Shown one piece after another: positions 43,131 through 52,704 of a DNA stretch of 64,000 nt. Position numbers and translations under genes: made by a program. Origin of the DNA: Bacillus sp. EB01 (GTDB lineage: Bacteria; Bacillota; Bacilli; Bacillales; Cytobacillaceae); assembly GCF_000613125.1 (NCBI RefSeq), contig NZ_HG964497.1, positions 354,823-418,822 on the forward strand, written 5' to 3'. How positions within the stretch are numbered: position 1 is the first letter of the stretch; the number at the start of each line of letters is the position of its first letter. The notes under the pieces are model-generated. The model saw nothing but the letters and a program-made list of their open reading frames with translations, did not search any database and was not told where the DNA came from.

Positions 43131-45410
43131 CTAAGGCTTTATTAATGTCTCAACAAAGCGTTTTGCCGCCTGGCCGTCCCGGTGGTCAAAGAATCGCTCA
43201 GCAAATGCTCTGACTTTCTCCAAATCGAAATCACCAGACTTAATTAAATTAATGATTTCATCCGTGTTTGACGTAATCGGTCCTGGAACAAAGTCTTCAT
43301 ACTCATAGTAGAATCCTCTTTCTTCCAAATAGTTCTCAAGGTCATAAGCAAAGAAAATCATCGGCCGTTCCAATAAAGCATATTCGAAAACAAGAGACGA
43401 ATAATCACTGATTAGCACATCTGTCATGATCATGACTTCACTGATATCATGCTGGCTCATATTAATGACAAATTCCTTTGCTTCGCTTGGAATCTTTGTA
43501 TTTTTCGTTACGGATGGATGCATTTTAAGGACGAGCACATATTCATCTCCGAGTTCTCTCGCCATATCAACAAGCTCCAATTCCAAATGGAAGTTTGCTC
43601 TTTTCCCGGGGCCTCCGCGGAAAGTTGGCGCATAGGTTATCACTTTCTTGCCGCGCAGGTTTTCGTACATACCATAATATTTATTACGAATATATTGCTT
43701 GGCATCTTCATTGAAGAAAATATCCGTTCTGGGAAGTCCTAATGGATATATATTTTTTTCAGGCATTTTGAATGCCTCTGCATACAACGGAACAATTTCC
43801 TGGCACGTTACGACGGCTTTCGTATAGGAGCGATGAGCCTGGTTCTCAAACTCGACGGTATTGCTATCGGCATAGCCAATGGAACTGTGGCCAAATTTTT
43901 TAAAAGCACCGGCGGCATGCCATGTCTGTATCACTTCAGTCCGCTTTGGAAGCTTAAGTTTGTATAAATGGCGATAGTAATCATCAAGAATCACGTACTT
44001 CGAAGTTGCCATATCGTGATACATCCTGCAGAAATCTTTGAAGTTTTTCTTCTTCTTCAAATATCCCTTTATTTCATAATCAGGCCGCAGGTCAATCAGC
44101 TGTTTATAAATTTCCTGAAAAGAATCCGACATTGCTGGAAATTTATTTGTAGCAAAGGTAATCTTCTTTTGCTGCGGCAGGAAACCAGACAACGGAAGGA
44201 CAATCCTTCTGGCAGTTGCCATTCTTGCCAGCGTATAGTATTTCTTCATTTTCCGTTTAAAAAGGAAATAATATATCGGTGTAAGGCTCCTGCGTTTAGC
44301 AGCCTTCTTCGTTACATTAAAGATTTTCTTTCTACTGGATATATCAAGGACATGGATTGCAGTTGGATCCATAAGCGCGAAGGCAGTAATTAACCACTGC
44401 AAATAAATATCCTTAGCCTTTTCGCAGACTTTATTAAATCGCTCGGCAATCTCATAGGTCATGACCCGATGGAGAATCGGAATTCCGTTGAACACATAGC
44501 GGTCCATTTCCTTAACCCATTCAAGCAGCATGCTGAAGGTTTTAACTTGAACATCGCATTCCTTGCTGTCAATCGCACTGCGGATGGCTGGCCATATGTC
44601 CGCCTGGGCAATACGCATGTAATAGCTTGTTTTAATAGCATTTCTTGATACTTTATTTTGAATATACTTATCCCATAGCTGGTCCGAAAGCTTCAGGCTT
44701 TTAAAAATATCAGACAAGACCGCTACAGAGTCAACCTTGACAATCTGTGAAAGCGAAATATTTGTTTCGGTCTCCCTCTGCCTGTAGTTATAGATAATTT
44801 TATCGACCGTATACATCTTTTTCGCCCGTAAGTATGCTTCAATGACAAATGGCTGATCCTCAGTGACCTTTATATCAAGCGGGAATCGGATATCCTGGAC
44901 AATTGAGCGCCGATACAGCTTATTGCATGGCCCAAGCGAATAAAGAAGCTCAGGATTTGAAATTAGTGCTTTTTCACCCGGACGGTAAACACCATTGTTC
45001 AAGTGGCTGGCAATGTACCAGCTTTCCTTGCTGTTAAAGCTCAAGGAAGCACCAGTAACAACATCTGCCCCCTCCTCAATTGCGGCTTCGTACATGGTTT
45101 CAAGAGCATCCTCTGGAAGGATATCATCAGAATCAACGAAGCTGATAAATTCTCCACGCGCATTATCCAGGCCATTATTCCTTGCTGCACCCGGGCCTGA
45201 ATTTTCCTGGCGGATGAAAACGACATTGCTGTACTTTTTAGCATATTCTTCAATGATTTCCGGGCTGCTATCCGTTGAGCCGTCGTCAACCATGATAATT
45301 TCAATTTCCTTGCACGTCTGATTTACGAGCGAATCCAATGTTTCCCGTAAATATTCCTCGACATTGTATACAGGGGTGATGACGCTCACTTTTATTTCTG
45401 AAAAATTCAT
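43131..45410 (-). CDS. fusion of GT2 glycosyltransferase and TagF-family polyol-phosphate transferase
   Basis: A 759-residue two-domain protein. Residues ~1-230 are a GT2 (GT-A) domain: VSVITPVYNVEEYL, IIMVDDGSTDSSPEII, GPGAARNNGLDNARGEFISFVDSDD, then TEDQPFVIEAYLRA. A helical linker (~230-390) joins it to a CDP-glycerol glycerophosphotransferase domain (~400-755) with EVIQTWHAAGAFKKFG, LPRTDIFF, YAPTFRGG, LVLKMHPSV and LISDYSSLVFEYALLERPM. Both catalytic centres look complete. It could add a sugar and a polyol phosphate to the same growing chain (inference). GAGGAG precedes the ATG. Third of three adjacent TagF-family genes. Confidence 0.88.
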   Translation of the reverse strand: MNFSEIKVSVITPVYNVEEYLRETLDSLVNQTCKEIEIIMVDDGSTDSSPEIIEEYAKKYSNVVFIRQENSGPGAARNNGLDNARGEFISFVDSDDILPEDALETMYEAAIEEGADVVTGASLSFNSKESWYIASHLNNGVYRPGEKALISNPELLYSLGPCNKLYRRSIVQDIRFPLDIKVTEDQPFVIEAYLRAKKMYTVDKIIYNYRQRETETNISLSQIVKVDSVAVLSDIFKSLKLSDQLWDKYIQNKVSRNAIKTSYYMRIAQADIWPAIRSAIDSKECDVQVKTFSMLLEWVKEMDRYVFNGIPILHRVMTYEIAERFNKVCEKAKDIYLQWLITAFALMDPTAIHVLDISSRKKIFNVTKKAAKRRSLTPIYYFLFKRKMKKYYTLARMATARRIVLPLSGFLPQQKKITFATNKFPAMSDSFQEIYKQLIDLRPDYEIKGYLKKKKNFKDFCRMYHDMATSKYVILDDYYRHLYKLKLPKRTEVIQTWHAAGAFKKFGHSSIGYADSNTVEFENQAHRSYTKAVVTCQEIVPLYAEAFKMPEKNIYPLGLPRTDIFFNEDAKQYIRNKYYGMYENLRGKKVITYAPTFRGGPGKRANFHLELELVDMARELGDEYVLVLKMHPSVTKNTKIPSEAKEFVINMSQHDISEVMIMTDVLISDYSSLVFEYALLERPMIFFAYDLENYLEERGFYYEYEDFVPGPITSNTDEIINLIKSGDFDLEKVRAFAERFFDHRDGQAAKRFVETLIKP

Positions 45411-45436
45411 TGATATTACTCCTCTGTTACATTAAT

Positions 45437-46654
45437 CTAGTTCTGTTTACAGTTGCTTACAATCAGTTGATTCACTACTCGCTCACTTGATTTCCCGTCC
45501 AAATCATCATAAAAATAATGGACAAAGGAGTCCAGCCGTTCTTCTTCAAAACGCTCTTCACGAATGACATGGATTAACTCATCATCAGACCTTGCCAGAG
45601 GTCCTGGAATGAAGGAAAAGTAATTATAATAAAAATCCCTTTCAGCAATATACTCTTCGACATCGGGCGCAAAAAACACCATTGGTTTACCAAGAAGAGC
45701 AAATTCAAAGCATACGGATGAATAATCAGTAACCAGTATATCAGTTATGAACAAAAGGTCATTGATTTCACGGTAGGATGAAAAATCAAAGTAAAAATCG
45801 CTATATTTATCAGGTGTTTCCCAATATTCCTTTACAAATGGATGCATTTTAAGCAAGAATATATACTCATCCCCCAAGGCTGTATAAAGCTTATCCAAAT
45901 CAAGAACATCTGTTGGGTAATATGCAGTTTGCTGCCCTGGACCTCGGAATGTTGGTGCAAACATAATGACTTTCTTATTTTTCAGAAAAGGGTATTTTTC
46001 ATAAAGATCCTGTCTTACTTTTTCTTTATGGATTTCATCAAAGAAAATATCTGTTCTTGGAATTCCTGTGGCAATCACTTTATCCTCACTTATTCCAAAT
46101 CCTTCTGCATAATGCTTTGCCACGTTTCTCGAACTGACAATTGCCCTTGTATAATTCCGGTGGTTCAAGGAGTTCGGGCTCGGCCCTCCAGGCAGGCCGG
46201 TACGGCTGTACCCAAAGGTTTTAAAGGCGCCTACAGCATGCCAAAGCTGGATTAGCTCCGCTCCATCTCTGATTTTCAACGGATAAACCATTGGGTAAAA
46301 GTCATCAAGCACAATGAATTTGGAGGTGGCCAAATTGTAAGCAAGCGTCACAATTTCACCCACAGATTTCCTGGCACCTGTGCCAGGTTTCAGCATAAAT
46401 CGGTATTTGAACTGCGGTTGGGTCTCAAGCAGCTGTTTATAAACAAATTCAAAGTTCCCACTCATATCGGTACGGCTGTCGGAAGCAAAAATAATCTTTT
46501 TAGAATCTAGCGGCAGAAAGCAAAATAGTTTATATAGAAGCCGAAATCCCTTTGTGTAAAAAAGGCGATACAAAATCGATCCCCTGTTTCTACTAATTGA
46601 ATTGTAAATAGCAGCGACTTTCAGCTTAATTTTCCCAGTCAGATTAATTGCCAT
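45437..46654 (-). CDS. CDP-glycerol/CDP-ribitol phosphotransferase, TagF family (TarL/TarK-like candidate)
   Basis: A 405-residue member of the TagF family. Conserved sites are ELIQLWHAVGAFKTFGYSRTG (family catalytic His), GIPRTDIFFDE, VIMFAPTFRGPGQQTAYYP, FLLKMHPFVKEYW and ILVTDYSSVCFEFALLGKPMVFF. Because tarI and tarJ are in the same transcript, this is a candidate ribitol-phosphate transferase, but sequence alone does not separate glycerol from ribitol specificity. AAGGAA precedes the ATG. The N-terminal basic/hydrophobic segment (RGSILYRLFYTKGFRLLYKLF) suits peripheral membrane binding. Confidence 0.85.
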   Translation of the reverse strand: MAINLTGKIKLKVAAIYNSISRNRGSILYRLFYTKGFRLLYKLFCFLPLDSKKIIFASDSRTDMSGNFEFVYKQLLETQPQFKYRFMLKPGTGARKSVGEIVTLAYNLATSKFIVLDDFYPMVYPLKIRDGAELIQLWHAVGAFKTFGYSRTGLPGGPSPNSLNHRNYTRAIVSSRNVAKHYAEGFGISEDKVIATGIPRTDIFFDEIHKEKVRQDLYEKYPFLKNKKVIMFAPTFRGPGQQTAYYPTDVLDLDKLYTALGDEYIFLLKMHPFVKEYWETPDKYSDFYFDFSSYREINDLLFITDILVTDYSSVCFEFALLGKPMVFFAPDVEEYIAERDFYYNYFSFIPGPLARSDDELIHVIREERFEEERLDSFVHYFYDDLDGKSSERVVNQLIVSNCKQN

Positions 46655-46717
46655 ACTAAAATTCCTTTTCTCAAAAGTATATTGATTAAACGGAAAAAAG
46701 GGAATTTAACAATCCCC

Positions 46718-47902
46718 TTAGTCTGAAGAACCAAAGCTATCCTGTTCAATAAGATGCCTTACAATCCGGCTGCTCGATTTCCCATCATGGTAATCGAAGA
46801 ATCGGTCACGGAAGCGAATGACTTTTTCCAGATCAAATTCCCCAGCTTTTATCCATTGGGAGAGAGGCTTGGTTGCCGTGTAAAATGGCCCAGGTATAAA
46901 GCTTTCAAATTCATAATAGAAATCTCGTTCTGCTTTATAGTCTTCCAAATCGTCCGCAATAAATGCAATCGGCCTGCACAATAGACTATAGTCAAAAATG
47001 ACCGATGAATAATCGGTAATTAATATATCCGAGAGTACAAGAAGCTCTTCAATCGTGAATTCGCCCTGAATATGGCAGACGAACCCCTCCAATTTACCCT
47101 GTGTTTCCACATTGCCCCTCATATATGGGTGAAGGTGAACAATCAGCGCATACCCATCCCCAAGTTCCTCCTGCATTTCACTAAAGTCGAGAGGAAGCTT
47201 GAAATGGCCCTGATAATGGCTTTTCCCGCGGAAGGTAGGCGCATAAAGCATTAGTTTTTTTCCCATCAAGGAGGGATACCTTTCAAAGAAGCGGCTTGTT
47301 AATTCTTTGTGGATATTGTCCTTGAAGAAGTAATCTGTCCTCGGAATGCCAAGGGGAAAGATATTTTTCTCAGTCATATCAAAGGCTTCGGCGTAATGGG
47401 GAACAACCTCCGCAGAGCTGACATACACCTTTGTATAATTTGAGTGGATTTTCAAATGCTTTAGGTATGTAGCACTCGGCCCGAACGATTTGTCAATCGT
47501 GCTCAGGCCGAATTTTTTAAATGCCCCGGCTGCATGCCAAAGCTGGACGATATCCGTACCGGATCTAGGCTTAATGGCGTACACGGGAAAGTAATAGTCA
47601 TCAATAATGAAGAACCGGGATGTTGCAAGATGGTAACTGGCTTTCATCATATGCAAAAGATAACTGGCCTTTCCAAGCTTTGTTGTACTTAGCTTTTTAA
47701 AAAGAAAAGCAGCTTCATATTCCGGATACTTGTCCCTAAATTCCTGATGGATGCAGGCAAGATTCCCCTTTAGTTCGGTATCCCTATAGGATGCAAATGT
47801 CACCTTTTTTTCCTTGATCTTAAATAGGGCACTAAATAACAAAAAGGATAACCTAACCAGCCACTTTACAAGTATTGTGGGCAAATATCTTAAACTTCGC
47901 AT
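46718..47902 (-). CDS. CDP-glycerol/CDP-ribitol phosphotransferase, TagF family (TarF/TarK-like candidate)
   Basis: A 394-residue TagF-family enzyme. Motifs are IVQLWHAAGAFKKFGLSTIDKS, GIPRTDYFFKD, LMLYAPTFRGKSHYQGH, LIVHLHPYMRGN and ILITDYSSVIFDYSLLCRPIAFI. In S. aureus and B. subtilis W23 short enzymes of this size include TarF, which adds glycerol phosphate after TarB; that or a ribitol priming role is plausible. It follows tarJ by 32 bp. An N-terminal hydrophobic stretch (LVRLSFLLFSALF) suggests membrane association. Confidence 0.85.
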   Translation of the reverse strand: MRSLRYLPTILVKWLVRLSFLLFSALFKIKEKKVTFASYRDTELKGNLACIHQEFRDKYPEYEAAFLFKKLSTTKLGKASYLLHMMKASYHLATSRFFIIDDYYFPVYAIKPRSGTDIVQLWHAAGAFKKFGLSTIDKSFGPSATYLKHLKIHSNYTKVYVSSAEVVPHYAEAFDMTEKNIFPLGIPRTDYFFKDNIHKELTSRFFERYPSLMGKKLMLYAPTFRGKSHYQGHFKLPLDFSEMQEELGDGYALIVHLHPYMRGNVETQGKLEGFVCHIQGEFTIEELLVLSDILITDYSSVIFDYSLLCRPIAFIADDLEDYKAERDFYYEFESFIPGPFYTATKPLSQWIKAGEFDLEKVIRFRDRFFDYHDGKSSSRIVRHLIEQDSFGSSD

Positions 47903-47934
47903 GCTTCTGCCTGCCTTTCAACCTATGCCAAACC

Positions 47935-48960
47935 TTAAATCTTCCACTCCATAACTGTTTTTCCCCAGGAGGTAGTTAAATCCTTTTCAAACGCTTCAAT
48001 AATATCCTGAATAGTCCTGACTTCATGGACAGACCCAATCAGAGTCGCAAGGTACTCAACCGCCTCGGGATTGTCCCTCATGAAATCGACTGTCCTTTGA
48101 AAATCATCCCTGCCACTCCGGCTGCTTCCAATGACAGTAAGCCCTTTTTCAAGAATCATCCGGGTGTTAATCTCAACCGGATATTCAGAAACGCCAAGAA
48201 TGGAGATAGATCCTTCAGGATGGATATAATCAATAATTTGGTTAATTGCATATTGGCTGCCTATACCGCCAGCACATTCGAATGCATGGTCAACCCTGAC
48301 ATCATCCGGAATCTCGTTAATTTGATAAGCTTCATCCACGAAAGAAAAGTGGTTCAGTTTGTAGTCCGTTTTTCCAAAAATGTATACCTTGCTTTCCGGG
48401 TAGGTCTTTTTAAGGATCAAGGCAGTTATATAGCCAAGATTCCCATCTCCCCACACACCAAAAACATCTCTTCGGTTATGGGCTCTTTTTTCGAAACGGG
48501 ACAGGGAATGCATGCTAATCGTAATAAGCTCAATGAAAGCAGCCACACGGGGATCCAAATCTTCTGGCAGGGTAACAATCCGGTCGCGTTTCATGAATAC
48601 ATAATCCTGCATGAAACCATCATAGCCGCTTGAGCGGAATTTGCTGGTCCGCAAGTAGTTTTCACCAATGATTTCATCCTGCTCCATAGGTGTATTCGGA
48701 ACAAGGACAACAGGCGTACCTGGCTTATACTCGCCTTTCGGATCAAAGACAATCTTTCCGATTCCCTCATGGATAAGCGCCATTGGCAGTTTCTTTGCCA
48801 TCGCTTCTTTGCCCCTTGAACCTGTATAATAGCGCTGGTCCGCAGCACAGATAGAAAGGTAAGTCGGACGGACAACAATCCGGTCGGACTGCAGTGAGCG
48901 GTCCTTATATGTCACTTCGAATTGGCGCGGAGAAACTAATCGATATACTTGATTGATCAT
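47935..48960 (-). CDS. tarJ: ribulose-5-phosphate reductase TarJ
   Basis: A 341-residue medium-chain dehydrogenase that reduces D-ribulose-5-phosphate with NADPH to D-ribitol-5-phosphate, which TarI then activates. The N-terminal zinc-binding region ([17 protein letters not shown]) and nucleotide-binding fold ([29 protein letters not shown]) are present. The ATG overlaps the tarI stop by 4 bp, as in other tarIJ pairs. Together the two genes show that CDP-ribitol is made. Confidence 0.94.
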   Translation of the reverse strand: MINQVYRLVSPRQFEVTYKDRSLQSDRIVVRPTYLSICAADQRYYTGSRGKEAMAKKLPMALIHEGIGKIVFDPKGEYKPGTPVVLVPNTPMEQDEIIGENYLRTSKFRSSGYDGFMQDYVFMKRDRIVTLPEDLDPRVAAFIELITISMHSLSRFEKRAHNRRDVFGVWGDGNLGYITALILKKTYPESKVYIFGKTDYKLNHFSFVDEAYQINEIPDDVRVDHAFECAGGIGSQYAINQIIDYIHPEGSISILGVSEYPVEINTRMILEKGLTVIGSSRSGRDDFQRTVDFMRDNPEAVEYLATLIGSVHEVRTIQDIIEAFEKDLTTSWGKTVMEWKI

Positions 48961-49670
48961 TTTTCAATCCGCTCCTGTAAAATAGCATTTGCTACTTTCA
49001 AATCGAACGGAGTAGTCACTTTGATGTTGAATACTTCGCCCTTGACCAATTTAACCTTCTCGCCTTTAAGCGCGCAGATTTTAGCGGCGTCAGTGAGAAT
49101 TTCCTTCTGTTCTTTAGACAGGGAATTGTAATGGTTGACGAGCATTTTAATATTGAAGCTTTGTGGGGTCTGGCCCTGGTACATTTCATCCCTGACAGGA
49201 ATTTCAGTAATCGTTTCACGGTCTTCTGACCTGATGATTGTATCAATCGCCTCAATCACTGTATCGACTGCACCATACTCAAGTGCGGCATCAATATTTT
49301 CCTCAATGATTCTATGTGTAAGGAATGGACGGACAGAATCATGAGTAATGATTACATCATCATCATTAAGTCCAAATGTCTTTTCGATATAGCGGATTCC
49401 GCTCATAATTGATTCATTACGGTCACTGCCGCCTTCCACAACCACAATATGGTCTGTCGGGCCAATATGTTTCTTTATAATATCTTTTGTATGGTTGATC
49501 CACTCTTTAGGTGAAACAACAATAATCTTGTCGAACCGATCATTCAGCATAAATTTTTCAATTGTGTGGATGATAATCGGCGTATTCTTCAATGTTAGAA
49601 ATTGCTTAGGCATATTAATATTGCCCATGCGGGTCCCTTTTCCGCCCGCGAGGATTTCTGCATAGATCAC
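48957..49670 (-). CDS. tarI: ribitol-5-phosphate cytidylyltransferase TarI
   Basis: A 237-residue IspD-family enzyme producing CDP-ribitol from CTP and ribitol-5-phosphate. The N-terminal [31 protein letters not shown] and [14 protein letters not shown] are typical. The start is GTG at 49670 with AGAGG 8 nt upstream. It is the first gene of the long polymer transcript, about 105 nt after a strong promoter. Confidence 0.94.
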   Translation of the reverse strand: MIYAEILAGGKGTRMGNINMPKQFLTLKNTPIIIHTIEKFMLNDRFDKIIVVSPKEWINHTKDIIKKHIGPTDHIVVVEGGSDRNESIMSGIRYIEKTFGLNDDDVIITHDSVRPFLTHRIIEENIDAALEYGAVDTVIEAIDTIIRSEDRETITEIPVRDEMYQGQTPQSFNIKMLVNHYNSLSKEQKEILTDAAKICALKGEKVKLVKGEVFNIKVTTPFDLKVANAILQERIEK

Positions 49671-49780
49671 AGTCTTAACCTCTTTTCTAGTCCAGTTTTA
49701 TGGATCTTCCGTAAATTAAGCAAAAATAAATAGGACCTGCATCCTTTAATAGACAGTCTTTGACATAAAAACTCATTTAA

Positions 49781-49809
49781 ACTATACACCCTTTTACCCC
49801 CTTTTTCAA
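49781..49809 (-). promoter_or_regulatory. SigA-type promoter of the tarI transcript
   Basis: On the minus strand TTGAAA (49804-49809) and TATAGT (49781-49786) are separated by exactly 17 bp. Each hexamer matches the consensus at 4-5 of 6 positions. Confidence 0.78.
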
Positions 49810-50048
49810 GAAATGGACAGGAGGCGCAAAGCTTTCACAATTCGTCCACTTATAGCTTTAACAGCTTTTCTTTTGAAAAAACACTAGATTTTTCCCCATT
49901 GATGAAAATGTCCTAGAATATACTTCGTAAGGGTGAGCGTTTTTTTGCCTGTCCCACTCCTAGTGGCTAGTCATGCTAATACAAATGAGGCTCCCATCGC
50001 AGCCACAGGAAGATTTGCCAAATTTTTCAGTGGGGTTGAATTAAACAG

Positions 50049-50082
50049 AAAACGCATGACAGGTTTCCCTGCCATGCGTTTT
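50049..50082 (-). terminator. rho-independent terminator after the PA14 glucosaminidase gene
   Basis: A stem of about 15 bp with one mismatch (AAAACGCATGACAGG with CCTGCCATGCGTTTT) around a 3-4 nt loop. On the minus strand it is followed by TTTTCTGTTT. Confidence 0.88.
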
Positions 50083-50097
50083 ATCATTCGTGTATCC

Positions 50098-52704
50098 TTA
50101 TTGGTAACTAGGGATATCAAAGATAAGCGAGTAGCTATCGAGCATTTGGTAAATATTATAGATATTCGGCGTTTGCTTTACAGCCCAGCCAATATCGGTC
50201 GCATATTGATGATACCCCGGCCTTGCCGGATTAAATTTCATTTTATACAAAGTATCCTGGCCGCGATGGATATATGACTCAGCAACAAACTGAGCGCCGC
50301 CGATGATTGCCTTATCTACTGTTGTCCAGCCTTCATTGTAAGCCTTTTTAGCACCACAGTTGAGTGCACAGCTGTCATATGCACCGATTCCATACATATT
50401 ATAGACAATCGCATCATACTTTGTTGCAGACCTATCCAAGACGATTATTTCTGTATTACCGCTGCCGTCTTTAACGACATTCCCATTCGCATCACGTTTT
50501 ACATTCACTTTAACACCCGTTCCCAAATGTGATGTTCCATTACCAGTTTCGTGAAGAGCGTGGGCAATCAAATAAATTTCATTGATGTTATACGAACGCC
50601 CTGCCTGAAGGAAGACTGATGCCTTGGCGGTAAGAACGCCTTTGCTGGCAAGAACCTTCTGATTCACTTCATTCGGATCAGATTCCGCTGGCTGGGACAG
50701 TTTGATAAACTGATAGCTTTGCCTGCTTTCAAGAGGAAACGTATTCGGATTCAAATAATAGGAAATATCTTCAGGGCTTGGATTAACCCATGACCTGTTG
50801 TAGTTGATTTTATACCAGATATAGCCGTCAGACAGCTTAGCAGTCTTTGAAAGGATTGAGACTTTTTCGTTATCATTCAGCTTCCCCAGTACCCAGCCAT
50901 CGATAGGCTTTCCGCCACGCACATTCCAGCCAACACCATCTACGATGCCCGTATTCGGTGTAGCTGCATTTACTATTAATGCATCGCTCCGAACATACGC
51001 ATCATATTTCTTATCGGTCTGGGAATAATTCATTTGGATGGCTACAGCCTCATCCAGTGTATTGGGATAGCTTGTATAAGTAAACGATTTGCCAATCAGG
51101 ACTTCTTTTAAATCCAAATTCAAAGTCGCGCTCCACTTCCGGTCATAGTACTCAACCTTAATCGTATGAAGCCCTTTTGATAGTGTTAAGTCATGGCTGA
51201 TTGTATTGACTCCATCCTTCCACACATCAACCTGTTTGGTGCCATCAACATAGATCCGGGCACCATCATCTGCTTTTCCAGTGAGTCGATACTTCCCATC
51301 TTTTTCTATATTGATTTGTTTTTCAAAGATTCCAGAAAATCCATCAACGGGTATGCTTGAATGAGGTGATCCAGCACCCCAGCTAAGATTCAATTCGGCA
51401 TATGCCAGATTTACTGGTGTTCCAGTAAGTCCAGCTGTTGGATAGATTTGGGCTCTCCAAAAATCTTCTATCAAATCAAGGCGCAGTGTTGCACTCCATT
51501 TTCGGTCGTAATATTCAACCCTGATTTTATGACTGCCTTCAGCAAGGGTAATCGATTCATTAACTCTGCTTACCCCATCTTTCCATTCATTGACCTTCAG
51601 AACGCCATCCACATATATCTTCATCCCGTCATCAGCTGTACCGATAATTTTATAATTACCAGTTTCAGTTACATTGACTGTCTTTTCAAATACGGCTGAA
51701 AAATTGTCAGTTGGAATTGCGGGATCAGGTGAACCGCCGCCCCATGAAAAGTTTAAGTCCTGATAAGAGGTTTGGACTGGATTCCCTGTAAGGTCAGCCG
51801 TGGGATAAAATGAAGCGCTCCAATGACCAGCTGGCACTTCAGGGACAGGGACAGGAGTAATATCCTCCAGGCCAAGCTTCAGGGTCGCACTCCATTTCTT
51901 GTCATAGTACTCAACAAGTATTGTATGGGTCCCAGCCTCAAGCGACAGTTCCTTTTCGAATGGATTGACGCCATCCTGCCAAAGGTCCACTTCCTTTTTG
52001 CCATCCACAAAAATGCGAATGCCGTCATCAGCTTTTCCGGAAAGCTTCAATTTCTTTGGCTTATCAAGGACAAGCTGCTTGGCATAAACAGCCGTGAAGT
52101 TATCAATAGGAATCCCCGCGGCAGGCGAACTACCTCCCCAAGAGAAATCAAGTTCCTTCACAGAAGTAGTCACAGGAGTACCGGTGAAATTCAAGGAAGG
52201 ATAGTACGTTGCTTTCCAGGTATCTTCCTGCAGCTGCTCATCAGCTTTTGCCAGATCAACCTTCAGCGTAGCACTCCACTTTTTATCGTAATAGCCGATC
52301 GTCACAACATGGGTACCCTGGGTAAGATAGACATTAGTACTAAAATTGTGAACGCCATCCATCCACTTATTCAATCTATTTTTACCATTTACATAAATGC
52401 GGATCCCATCGTCAGCTGTTCCGCTAAACGTGTATAGACCAGGTTCACTTATTGTGACCCGTTTTGATATTTTTGCAGAAAAAGAATCTTTAGGAATACC
52501 AGCAATGGGAGAATTGCCTCCCCATGAAAAATTCACATCGCTATAAGTTTTCACAATCGGCGTTCCTTGATAATTTAGCTGAGGGTAAAAGGAAGCCTTC
52601 CAGTATTCTTCTGCGGCATGCGCTTTGCCTTCTGGGAATATAAAGAAAAGCGCGATCAATAATACGAGAGGAATTAGGGGTCTATTTAATTGTCGGATTT
52701 TAAT
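50098..52704 (-). CDS. secreted glucosaminidase with four PA14 domains
   Basis: An 868-residue exported wall hydrolase candidate. After a signal peptide ending near AHAAEEY come four PA14-type repeats of ~115 residues (starting YWKASFYP, TWKATYYP, HWSASFYP, FWRAQIYP; each with DFSWGG, ADDGIRIYVDG and YYDKKWSATL). PA14 modules usually bind carbohydrate. Residues ~560-680 form a linker/SH3-like region. The C-terminal ~180 residues match LytD-type endo-beta-N-acetylglucosaminidase (LIAHALHETGNGTSHL, YNMYGIGAYDS). The frame lacks ATG/GTG at its 5' end; an ATT at 52704 with AAAGGAGGAG at 8 nt gives a complete signal peptide (KIRQLNRPLIPLVLLIALFF). A TTG at 52659 would cut that peptide in half. Confidence 0.8.
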   Translation of the reverse strand: MKIRQLNRPLIPLVLLIALFFIFPEGKAHAAEEYWKASFYPQLNYQGTPIVKTYSDVNFSWGGNSPIAGIPKDSFSAKISKRVTISEPGLYTFSGTADDGIRIYVNGKNRLNKWMDGVHNFSTNVYLTQGTHVVTIGYYDKKWSATLKVDLAKADEQLQEDTWKATYYPSLNFTGTPVTTSVKELDFSWGGSSPAAGIPIDNFTAVYAKQLVLDKPKKLKLSGKADDGIRIFVDGKKEVDLWQDGVNPFEKELSLEAGTHTILVEYYDKKWSATLKLGLEDITPVPVPEVPAGHWSASFYPTADLTGNPVQTSYQDLNFSWGGGSPDPAIPTDNFSAVFEKTVNVTETGNYKIIGTADDGMKIYVDGVLKVNEWKDGVSRVNESITLAEGSHKIRVEYYDRKWSATLRLDLIEDFWRAQIYPTAGLTGTPVNLAYAELNLSWGAGSPHSSIPVDGFSGIFEKQINIEKDGKYRLTGKADDGARIYVDGTKQVDVWKDGVNTISHDLTLSKGLHTIKVEYYDRKWSATLNLDLKEVLIGKSFTYTSYPNTLDEAVAIQMNYSQTDKKYDAYVRSDALIVNAATPNTGIVDGVGWNVRGGKPIDGWVLGKLNDNEKVSILSKTAKLSDGYIWYKINYNRSWVNPSPEDISYYLNPNTFPLESRQSYQFIKLSQPAESDPNEVNQKVLASKGVLTAKASVFLQAGRSYNINEIYLIAHALHETGNGTSHLGTGVKVNVKRDANGNVVKDGSGNTEIIVLDRSATKYDAIVYNMYGIGAYDSCALNCGAKKAYNEGWTTVDKAIIGGAQFVAESYIHRGQDTLYKMKFNPARPGYHQYATDIGWAVKQTPNIYNIYQMLDSYSLIFDIPSYQ

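Larger units (their letters stand above)
49671..50097. other. intergenic region upstream of tarI
   Basis: This 427-bp gap carries the tarI promoter (49781-49809), a ~105-nt 5' leader without an obvious riboswitch fold, and the terminator of the PA14 glucosaminidase gene (50049-50082). A plus-strand frame at 49933-50277 overlaps that terminator and is not credible. Confidence 0.65.

Noticed and set aside
49671-49780. Riboswitch in the ~105-nt leader of tarI
   Set aside because: No conserved aptamer pattern or terminator/antiterminator pair could be recognised.
49933-50277. 114-codon plus-strand frame at the end of the glucosaminidase gene
   Set aside because: It spans a strong terminator hairpin and is antisense to the conserved C-terminus.
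50098-52704. Internal DNA repeats in the glucosaminidase gene as a mobile element
   Set aside because: The repeats are in-frame PA14 protein domains that have diverged from each other, not copies of an element.
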